This document shows, in pieces, positions 22,573 to 28,482 of a stretch of 28,482 nt of DNA (position 1 is the stretch's first letter; each line of letters starts with the position of its first letter). Source of the stretch: Halobacteriales archaeon QS_9_67_15 (GTDB lineage Archaea > Halobacteriota > Halobacteria > Halobacteriales > Haloarculaceae). Location of the stretch: positions 1 through 28,482 of the forward strand of contig PXSD01000166.1 of NCBI GenBank assembly GCA_003023165.1, written 5' to 3'. The notes under the pieces are model-generated. The model was not told where the DNA came from, did not search any database, and saw nothing but the letters and a program-made list of their open reading frames with translations. The translations under genes were made by a program, and so were the position numbers.

Positions 22573-23877
22573 ATGAGCGACCTTCTCGTAACCGGTGGAA
22601 AAGTGCTGCGACCCGACCTGACGGTCGAGCGAGCGGACGTGCTCGTCGACCGGGACAGCGGCGACGTCGCGGCGGTCGACGAACCGGGCGCACTGGACGG
22701 CGACGACGAACTCGACGCGAGCGACGGGCTCGTGATCCCCGGGCTCGTGAACGCACACACCCACGTCGCGATGACGCTCCTGCGGGGCGTGGCCGACGAC
22801 AAGCCCCTCGACGCGTGGCTCCGGGAGGACATCTGGCCGGTCGAGGCCGAACTCACCGCCGAGGACGTCGAAGCGGGCGCGGAACTCGGACTCGTCGAGA
22901 TGATCAAGTCGGGGACGACTCACCTCTCGGACATGTACTTCCACGTCGACCGGATCGTCGACGCGGTCGACCGCGCGGGCGTCCGAGCCGTGCTGGGTCA
23001 CACGGCCGTCACTGTCGGGAAAGACGACGAGGCGGCGCAGGCGGACATGCAACAGAGTCTCGACGTAGCGAAAGCGTTCGACGGGGCCGCCGACGGGCGG
23101 GTCACGACGACGTTCCAGCCCCACTCGCTGACGACGGTCGGCGAGGAGTACCTCCGCGAGTTCGTGCCGAAGGCCCGCGACGCGGACCTCCCGATCCACT
23201 TTCACGCCAACGAGACCCAGAACGAGGTCGACCCCATCGTCGACGAACACGGCGTGCGACCCCTCGAATACGCCGACGACCTGGGTCTGCTGACCGAGGA
23301 CAGTTTCATCGCGCACGGCGTCCACGTCGACCAGACCGAGATCGACCTGCTGGCAGAACGCGCCACCGGGGTCGTCCACTGTCCGGCCTCGAACATGAAA
23401 CTCGCCAGCGGGATGGCACCGGTCCAGCGGATGCGCGACGCGGGCGTCACGGTCGGCATCGGGACAGACGGTGCGGCCTCGAACAACGACCTCGACGCCT
23501 TCGACGAGGTGCGCGACGCGGCGATGCTCGGCAAACTGGCCGCCGAGGACGCGAGCGCCGTCCCCGCCGAGGCCGTCGTCGAGATGGTCACGCAGGGGAG
23601 CGCGGATATTCTGGGCTTCGACAGCGGTCGAATCGAAGCGGGCACCAACGCCGACCTGGCCGTGGTCGACCTCGACGCGCCCCATCTCACGCCCGCTCAC
23701 GACCTCGTGAGCCACCTCGCCTACGCCGTCCACGGGAGCGACGTGCGCCACACCGTCTGCGACGGCGACGTGCTGATGCGCGACCGCGAGGTCCTGACGC
23801 TCGACGAAAAAACGGTCCGTGAGCGCGCCAGCGAGCACGCCAGCGACCTGATCGCCCGGGCAGAGAGCGACGACTGA
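22573..23877 (+). CDS. Amidohydrolase, S-adenosylhomocysteine / 5'-deoxyadenosine / adenosine-type deaminase
   Basis: A 434-residue metal-dependent amidohydrolase of the MtaD/SsnA group. Metal and catalytic residues are visible: HTH in LVNAHTHVAM, His in FQPHSLTT, HFHANE, the His of IAHGVHV, and Asp in GIGTDGAASNN. A composite beta-sandwich is formed by both ends (LLVTGGKVL and the C-terminal VCDGDVLMRDREV). The family deaminates adenosine-based nucleosides such as S-adenosylhomocysteine, methylthioadenosine or 5'-deoxyadenosine to inosine derivatives, feeding SAM by-product salvage. Which of these it prefers cannot be read from sequence. It is divergent from hisG, with a 210-bp spacer that has no obvious TATA box. 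Confidence 0.9.
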   Translation: MSDLLVTGGKVLRPDLTVERADVLVDRDSGDVAAVDEPGALDGDDELDASDGLVIPGLVNAHTHVAMTLLRGVADDKPLDAWLREDIWPVEAELTAEDVEAGAELGLVEMIKSGTTHLSDMYFHVDRIVDAVDRAGVRAVLGHTAVTVGKDDEAAQADMQQSLDVAKAFDGAADGRVTTTFQPHSLTTVGEEYLREFVPKARDADLPIHFHANETQNEVDPIVDEHGVRPLEYADDLGLLTEDSFIAHGVHVDQTEIDLLAERATGVVHCPASNMKLASGMAPVQRMRDAGVTVGIGTDGAASNNDLDAFDEVRDAAMLGKLAAEDASAVPAEAVVEMVTQGSADILGFDSGRIEAGTNADLAVVDLDAPHLTPAHDLVSHLAYAVHGSDVRHTVCDGDVLMRDREVLTLDEKTVRERASEHASDLIARAESDD

Positions 23878-23884
23878 CCGGATC

Positions 23885-23950
23885 TCACCGGAGCGCTGGG
23901 TCGTCGTCCGCGTCGTCGAAAATCGATTCTTTCGGGTCTGAGACGGCCAT
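23885..23950 (-). other. Possible 21-residue ORF or gene remnant
   Basis: Between the amidohydrolase and the decayed gene, the minus strand encodes MAVSDPKESIFDDADDDPAL plus Arg before a TGA. The acidic composition and G/C-rich third positions look like genuine haloarchaeal coding sequence rather than a shadow frame. It could be the N-terminal stub of a deleted gene or a true micro-protein. I do not recognise it and there is no supporting signal such as a clear TATA box. Confidence 0.2.
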
Positions 23951-24069
23951 TCTCGTCCCGAAGAACGGCTAACGTTCTGCCGACACCTAACGACCCGAGC
24001 GGGGCTGACACCGCTCCCCCGCGGCGACTCGCCGACACAGGTTTACGAGTGGCTGCCGTGCATCAGCCC

Positions 24070-24809
24070 ATGGCGTCGTTCCGGTCGAACTGCTGTTCGG
24101 TATCTATATCGGCGTCCGCACCGCCGAGGTCCGCGGCACCGTCGCCGAGAGGAGCGCCCTCGCCGGCCAGCCGGTCGGTGCGGTCGACGTCTCCGTCGTC
24201 GCGATCCGCCCACAGGAGAGGCCCGTCGAAACACCGGACGGGGACGCAGGGAGCGGCGAAAACGCGGACCGCGGCGCGGAGACCGCCCGAAAGGCGAACG
24301 ACCGAGACGAGGCGAGCGGAGACGAGGACGGCGAGCCACCGACTGACCCGACTCGCGAGGATCTGGAGACGCTGGCCGGGACCGACCTCGACGACCTGAC
24401 CGGGACGGACATAACGCTCGACGGCTCGAAGGACGACGGTGAGTCCGACGGCGAACCGACCGACGACGGGGGCATCGCGGACGAGGGCGGCGCGGACGGC
24501 GGTGACGCGGCGGACGAGGAGACGGCGGACGACGACACAGCGGACGACAGTACGTCGGGCGACGGACCGGCTCCGTCCGGCGACGACGCCGACGCGGCGG
24601 ACGCAGATGACGGTGACTGGAGCGTGGCCGTCGACCAGCGGCGCGACGAGGACGACCGGTCGCGGTCGCGTTCGGACGGAACGGGTCGAGCCAGGCGACC
24701 CGCGCCGAGTGCGGAACGCTCTTTGGGTCTCGCCGCCGTCTTGCTCGTATGCACTGGCGGCTCTTCGCGACGCTCGCCGAGGCGGCCGGGGACACGGAGG
24801 TCGAAGTGA
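24070..24809 (+). pseudogene. Decayed gene: membrane N-terminus, TrkA-C-like segment and acidic tail, no in-frame start
   Basis: The acidic frame from about 24072 reads VVPVELLFGIYIGVRTAEVRG, then TVAERSALAGQPVGAVDVSVVAIRP, then about 130 residues rich in Asp, Gly and Ala (DDGESDGEP, ADEGGADGGDAADEE). High G/C at third positions and low pI mark it as the coding frame; the other two frames give Arg/Ser-rich shadows. No start codon occurs in this frame near its beginning. The ATG at 24070 (ATGGCGTCG) would be in frame if 4 bp had been lost just after it. The opening resembles a haloarchaeal membrane protein with TrkA-C domains, and the second part resembles a TrkA-C strand pattern, so most of the middle seems deleted. 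The frame runs into samp1 by 61 bp, so the true end is lost too. The family call is tentative. Confidence 0.4.
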
Positions 24810-25027
24810 ACGTCGAGAGCGGCGGGACGGTCGGTGACGCCTTCGACGCGTTGCTCGCGGCCCACCCCGCGCTCGAAGACGAAGTGCTCGACGACGACGG
24901 CGACCTCTACGAACACGTCCGGCTGCTCCACGAGGGACAGGACCCGTTCTCGGCGGCCGAGGGGTTTGATACCGCGGTCGAGGCGGACGACGAACTCGCG
25001 CTGTTCCCGCCCGTCAGCGGTGGGTGA
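24749..25027 (+). CDS. samp1: Ubiquitin-like small archaeal modifier protein / MoaD-like sulfur carrier
   Basis: A 92-residue beta-grasp protein (MHWRLFATLAEAAG, TVGDAFDALLAAHPALE, then DDELALFPPVSGG) ending in the Gly-Gly that is adenylated by the E1-like UbaA enzyme. It closely resembles haloarchaeal SAMP1, which both conjugates to protein lysines and supplies sulfur for molybdopterin. Acidic inserts around EDEVLDDDGDLYEH are typical. UbaA, MoaE and the other pathway enzymes are not in the window. The start at 24749 fits the fold exactly. The gene overlaps the 3' part of the decayed frame upstream, which must be a later accident because samp1 itself looks complete. Confidence 0.9.
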   Translation: MHWRLFATLAEAAGDTEVEVNVESGGTVGDAFDALLAAHPALEDEVLDDDGDLYEHVRLLHEGQDPFSAAEGFDTAVEADDELALFPPVSGG

Positions 25028-25211
25028 CGACGGGCTCCACCTGCCGGTACCGGCCGTCGGTCCGCCCGACCGGCGGTTCGCGCTCGAACCGGTGAGTGGC
25101 TACTGCTTGTTGACGGGTTGCGCGTCCGCTTGCGCCCGTTCGCATTCGTTCACTTTCACTCACTTCGAGCGATTTCGTCGGCTCGAGCGTTCGATGGTAC
25201 CCACTCGACAC
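25014..25211 (-). other. Possible C-terminal remnant of a minus-strand gene
   Basis: The minus-strand frame ending in TGA at 25016-25014 reads HRFEREPPVGRTDGRYRQV and then EPVVTHR. Nearly every codon ends in G or C, as in real genes here. Further upstream (25100-25170) the DNA becomes low-complexity TTCACTTTCACTC-type sequence with no coding character. This suggests the tail of a lost gene that once converged on samp1, overlapping its last 14 bp. No family is recognised. Confidence 0.22.
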
Positions 25212-25268
25212 CGTTCAGACTGCCGGTTCTGCCGTCTGAAACGAAAACAACGGCCGAAAGGAGCGCAA

Positions 25269-28115
25269 CTACTGCCGGTGTTGATACGCCCCGAGCCCCA
25301 CGCTTCGAGTATGGCCGGAGCTATCTGCGAGAACTGCCGAGCCGTACAGACACCGAACGACGTCGAGGAGTCGGCATGCGAGGAGTGTGGGTCCGAATCG
25401 CTGACTGCCGAAACTAGCAGCGAGTCCAAGCCGATCACCGCGGCCGACCGCGCCTGTTTCCCGTAGCGGGTGGCCGCGCTCGGACAGGCTCGGACGGTAT
25501 CGGCCGGTCCCAGCCGCGGCGACTACGAAAGTCGCGCCGTCGCGACCTGACCCCAGAACGGCGATCTTCCCGTCGTCAACGAGGGCGTTCGCGGTCGCTC
25601 GCAGTTCGTCCATGTCGGCGTCGAGGCGCTGGACGACGGCGGTCTCGTCGCCGACTGCGACCTCCTCGCCGCCGTCGGACCCCGCGGCGCGGACCGCCGC
25701 GAGCTCCTCTTTCAGTTCCTCGATGGTCTTGCCGCGCGCCTTCCACTCGGTGAAGAAGCGCTCGGCGGTCTCGGGGACCTCCGGTGGCGCCACGTCGAGG
25801 GTCTCCGCGGCCTCGGAGAGGGCGTCCTCGGTTTCCTGGGTGGCCTGGACGGCCGCGTCGCCGGCCGCGAACTCGATGCGGATGACGCCGTCCTGGACGC
25901 GCTCGGTGCCGAGGATCTTGATCGTCCCGATGTCGCCGGTGCGAGCGACGTGGGTGCCGCCGCAGGCCTGCACGTCCTCGTCGACGTGGATGAGGCGGAT
26001 GTTCTCGCCGGCGGGAATGCCGCCCTGGTAGAGGTCGAACCCGTGTTCGTCTTCGGCCTCGTGGCGGTCGGGCCACTCCTGCGTGACCTGCGTGTTCGCG
26101 CGGACGATGTCGTTCGCGCGGTGTTCGATCTCCCGGACCTGCTCGCGCGAGACCGACTCGTAGTGGCTCACGTCGATGCGGGAGGACTCGGTGCCCTTCT
26201 GCGCGCCGGCCTGTCGGACGTGCTCGCCGAGCACCTGTCGGGCGGCGTGGACGACGATGTGGGTCGCGGTGTGGTGGGCCATCAGGCGACGGCGGCGAGT
26301 GCTGTCGATCTGCCCGCGGACGAACTCGCCCTTGCCGGGGTCTTCGTCGGCGGTGTGGCGGATGACGCCGTCGACGATCTGGACGTCGGACACCTCGGCG
26401 GTCACGTCGTCGGTCGAGAGCGTCCCCTGGTCGGGCGGCTGGCCACCGCCCTCCGGGTAGAACATCGTCTGGTCGAGGACGATGTCGTAGCGGTCGTCCT
26501 CACGCTCGAAGACCTCCAGCACGACGGCCTCGAACTCGGTGCGCTGCTGGTTCTCGTAGTACAGCCGGTCGGTGTTCGGGAGCTCTTCCAGCCGGTCGGC
26601 GTAGGGCCGTTCCGACTCCGCTTCGAGGGCCTGCCCGCCGCCGTGGCGGTCGGCGACCAGCGCGTAGAAGTCGTCCGGCGTCTCCACGCCGACGCCCTTC
26701 TCGGCCGCGATCTCCTCGACAATGTCCGGCTGGACGCCGTGGGAGTCGTACAGCTCGATGAGCTCGTCGACGGGGATCGGCTCGCCCTGCCGGGCGTACT
26801 CCCCGGCGAGCTGGCGGACGCGACGACCGCCGCGGTCGAGCGTCTCGCGGTACTTCTCGACCTCCGTGCGGACGATGTCGCGGACGGTGTCGCGGTTCTC
26901 GTACCCCAGCCGGTCGGCCTGCATGTCGACGAGTTCGTCCAGCGGCGCGTCGACGCCGACGTTGTCGACGAGGCGCTTGGTCCGCCGGAGGACCATCCGC
27001 GCGAGGTAGCCCGTCCCGACGTTCGACGGGACGATGTTGTCCCCGAGCATGTACGCGAGCGTCCGGGAGTGGTCGGCGATGGCGTAGATGTCCTCGAGCG
27101 GTTCGAGGAGGTCGGTGAGTTCGCTCGTCGGCACGTCGAGCTTGTCGGCGATGGTGTCGCGGGCCGACTCCATGTCCTCGGCCTCGTCGATGTCCATGTG
27201 GCCGGCGAGCGTCGCGGCGCGGTGGACGACCTCGGCCTCGCGCTCGGAGTAGTCGAGACCGGCGTTGTCCTTCAGGAAGTCGATCATCTCGGGGTAAACG
27301 GCCTCGTACACAGTGGGGGTGCCCTGGGACATCCACGTCCAGCGCTCGATGCCGTAGCCGGTGTCGATGACCCGCCGGTCCATCCGGCTGTACGTGTTGC
27401 CGTCCTTCATCTCGAACTCGCCGTCGGGGTCCTGCTCGAACTGCATGAAGACGAGCGTCGCGAGCTCGAGCCCCTTGTAGATGACCTCGAAGGCCGGGCC
27501 GGCGTTGCCGCCGCCTACCCACGGGTCCTCGATGAGCGTCACGTCCTCGCGCGGTACGCCGACCTCGGCGAGCAGATCCATGCAGTGCTCGACGCACTGG
27601 TCCTTCCAGTAGACCTCGCCCTCGTAGGCGTAGTCGGCGCCCTCGTCGGCGTTGAACGCGTGGTGGCCGCCCATCTCGAAGGCCATCGTGTGTCGGCCCG
27701 TCTTGCCGACGTTGTCGATGTCCTGCATCCGGATGCAGGGCTGGGAGACGACGAGCGGGTTGGCCGGCGGCGGCGACTCGCCGCTGGTGACGTGGGGCTG
27801 GAAGTCGTAGATAGATGCCTGCGTGAGCAACACGTCGTCGCGCCAGCGGTTCGCGGCGACCGGATACGGGTCGATGCGTTCGTGGCCGCGCTCCTCGAAG
27901 AACGAGAGGAACTGCTCGCGGGCCTCCTCCAGCGAGAGCGCCTCGTCGAACCCCGGGTCGTCGACGAAATCGTACTCTTCGCACGGCGGCTCGCCGCACG
28001 TCTCGCGCTCCTCGTCGAGCGTCCAGAAGTGGACCCCACACTCGGAACACTGCTTGCGGTGAAAGCCGTGCTCCTCGAAATAGTCGAGTTGGTACTCCTG
28101 TTCGAGATCGCTCAT
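25269..28115 (-). CDS. alaS: Alanyl-tRNA synthetase with replaced C-terminal end
   Basis: 948 codons from the ATG at 28115. This is an archaeal class II AlaRS that charges tRNA-Ala. Visible features are the N-terminal Cys group (CSECGVHFW, then CGEPPCEEY), class II motif regions (LLTQASIYDFQPHV, GHHAFNAD, DTGYGIERW), tRNA-binding helices, and the editing domain with HHTATHIV near residue 613 and CGGTH near 717. The start of the C-Ala/DHHA1 domain follows (IAVLGSGRDGATFVVAAAG, about residue 868). After this the normal ending, with its Gly-rich GGGGG-type motif, is missing. The frame instead runs 80 codons of unrelated, non-acidic sequence antisense to the zinc-ribbon ORF. Aminoacylation and editing domains are intact, so the enzyme may work, but the end looks truncated by rearrangement or assembly error. 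Confidence 0.9.
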   Translation of the reverse strand: MSDLEQEYQLDYFEEHGFHRKQCSECGVHFWTLDEERETCGEPPCEEYDFVDDPGFDEALSLEEAREQFLSFFEERGHERIDPYPVAANRWRDDVLLTQASIYDFQPHVTSGESPPPANPLVVSQPCIRMQDIDNVGKTGRHTMAFEMGGHHAFNADEGADYAYEGEVYWKDQCVEHCMDLLAEVGVPREDVTLIEDPWVGGGNAGPAFEVIYKGLELATLVFMQFEQDPDGEFEMKDGNTYSRMDRRVIDTGYGIERWTWMSQGTPTVYEAVYPEMIDFLKDNAGLDYSEREAEVVHRAATLAGHMDIDEAEDMESARDTIADKLDVPTSELTDLLEPLEDIYAIADHSRTLAYMLGDNIVPSNVGTGYLARMVLRRTKRLVDNVGVDAPLDELVDMQADRLGYENRDTVRDIVRTEVEKYRETLDRGGRRVRQLAGEYARQGEPIPVDELIELYDSHGVQPDIVEEIAAEKGVGVETPDDFYALVADRHGGGQALEAESERPYADRLEELPNTDRLYYENQQRTEFEAVVLEVFEREDDRYDIVLDQTMFYPEGGGQPPDQGTLSTDDVTAEVSDVQIVDGVIRHTADEDPGKGEFVRGQIDSTRRRRLMAHHTATHIVVHAARQVLGEHVRQAGAQKGTESSRIDVSHYESVSREQVREIEHRANDIVRANTQVTQEWPDRHEAEDEHGFDLYQGGIPAGENIRLIHVDEDVQACGGTHVARTGDIGTIKILGTERVQDGVIRIEFAAGDAAVQATQETEDALSEAAETLDVAPPEVPETAERFFTEWKARGKTIEELKEELAAVRAAGSDGGEEVAVGDETAVVQRLDADMDELRATANALVDDGKIAVLGSGRDGATFVVAAAGTGRYRPSLSERGHPLRETGAVGRGDRLGLAASFGSQRFGPTLLACRLLDVVRCLYGSAVLADSSGHTRSVGLGAYQHRQ
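25311..25466 (+). CDS. Tiny zinc-ribbon protein, antisense to the aberrant end of alaS
   Basis: 51 residues from the ATG at 25311 with two CxxC pairs (AICENCRAV and ACEECGSESL) spaced as in a rubredoxin-like zinc ribbon. A short Ser/Thr-rich tail ending DRACFP follows. Haloarchaea have many such micro-proteins with zinc knuckles. It lies wholly within the antisense extension of the alaS reading frame, about 45 bp before the point where alaS homology stops. Its own C-terminus may therefore be altered by the same rearrangement. No partner or function can be named, but the cysteine spacing makes it more credible than a random frame. Confidence 0.5.
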   Translation: MAGAICENCRAVQTPNDVEESACEECGSESLTAETSSESKPITAADRACFP

Positions 28116-28482
28116 TCGTTGGCATAACCTTGGCCCAGCAGCGCGTAAAACTGTTCCGAACCCCTGATTTCGTCCGCTCGTTGCCCGTTCGGCGGCGACG
28201 TTCGCGGAAAAGCGGCTGGGTGTCAATGGTGGTCGTGTTTAGTGAAATAACTGCGCTCGAGAAAGCCGTTGGAACCAGCCTGGAAAGCCCCCGTCCGCTC
28301 CGGTCGAGGGGTTCGCTGCGCTCCTCGCTTCGCTTCGCTCGGCTGCGGTGCTTGTGTCACCCGTCTTCCCGGAGCGGACGGCCCCTTTCGGTCCCGTCCG
28401 CCCAGACTGGCTGGTAAGCCGACACGGGTGGGACTGAAAGGGGCGACGCGTTCGACGTACGAGACGACGCAAGTGACGCGGG
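28116..28482. other. Non-coding right edge with alaS promoter region
   Basis: No gene is supported in these 367 bp. The first 40 bp contain the alaS promoter: on the minus strand TTTTACG at 28145-28151 lies about 30-36 bp ahead of the ATG. From about 28250 to the window end the DNA is repetitive and rich in inverted repeats, described in the next entry. Confidence 0.5.
28292..28444. repeat. Structured inverted-repeat region of haloarchaeal intergenic type
   Basis: CGTCCGCTCCGG (28292-28303) is perfectly inverted as CCGGAGCGGACG (28369-28380). Next, GCCCCTTTCGGTCCC (28381-28395) is inverted, with one mismatch, as GGGACTGAAAGGGGC (28430-28444). Between the first pair lies the low-complexity run CGCTGCGCTCCTCGCTTCGC and similar text. 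Two nested or adjacent hairpins are possible. Such sequence is often seen at haloarchaeal recombination or IS-associated sites, but the window ends before any partner gene. Confidence 0.55.

Noticed and set aside
25950..28127. Plus-strand open frame of 725 codons opposite alaS
   Set aside because: Composition is Val/Asp/Leu-rich shadow text antisense to a clear alanyl-tRNA synthetase.
28423..28444. CRISPR-repeat-like text (GTGGGACTGAAAG resembles the end of some archaeal repeats)
   Set aside because: Only one direct copy is present, with no regular spacing and no cas genes; the other copy is inverted, so it fits a hairpin better.
1..28482. tRNA or rRNA genes
   Set aside because: No GGTTCGAATCC-type T-arm with matching acceptor stem and no rRNA-like blocks were seen on either strand by eye.

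Overview
The window is chromosomal DNA from a halophilic archaeon (class Halobacteria). The evidence is high GC with near-total G/C at third codon positions, strongly acidic proteins, TATA-type promoters with short or no leaders, and archaeal information-processing genes (TBP, Rpo7, Spt4, aIF2 gamma, archaeal AlaRS, the ubiquitin-like SAMP1, GTP-dependent dephospho-CoA kinase). I cannot assign a genus from sequence reading alone.

Layout. 1-381 is the C-terminal end of a TatC translocase. 481-930 (-) is a wrecked acyl-CoA synthetase. 1038-2229 holds an RHH regulator coupled to a VUT/YhhQ-type transporter, then a small membrane protein. 2231-3235 (-) is a haloarchaeal protein with a nuclease-like ENK motif and a cysteine cluster. 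3380-11083 is a surface or pilin-like locus: a vWA-domain protein (+) faces a tightly overlapping five-gene operon (-) of type IV pilin-like proteins, one carrying PKD and LamG domains. A winged-helix regulator (-) and a stand-alone receiver-domain protein (+) follow, divergently arranged (11297-12665).

12784-15552 is a tightly coupled core operon: aIF2 gamma, PIN nuclease, rpoE1, spt4 and dephospho-CoA kinase. Its last stop codon abuts a 110-bp element with perfect 16-bp terminal inverted repeats. Next come thyA-folA and a THUMP tRNA methyltransferase (all -), tbp (+), a membrane protein (+), gamma-glutamyltransferase (+), hisG (-), an adenosine-type amidohydrolase (+), a decayed gene with no in-frame start (24070-24809), samp1 (+), a tiny zinc-ribbon ORF (+), and alaS (-). 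The right edge (28250-28482) is non-coding and rich in inverted repeats.

The most striking feature is that several genes carry missing segments. The acyl-CoA synthetase has a nonsense codon and two internal deletions. The aIF2 gamma gene, at what I take to be its ancestral locus, lacks the P-loop and an internal strand pair of domain II. alaS has lost its C-terminal end and reads antisense through another ORF. The frame ahead of samp1 lacks an in-frame start. Either this genome is eroding or recombining at these sites, or the assembly has dropped segments. The two explanations make different, checkable predictions. The vWA/PKD/LamG pilin-like locus is the best candidate for a poorly described biological system. 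Family names and comparisons come from memory, not from searches.
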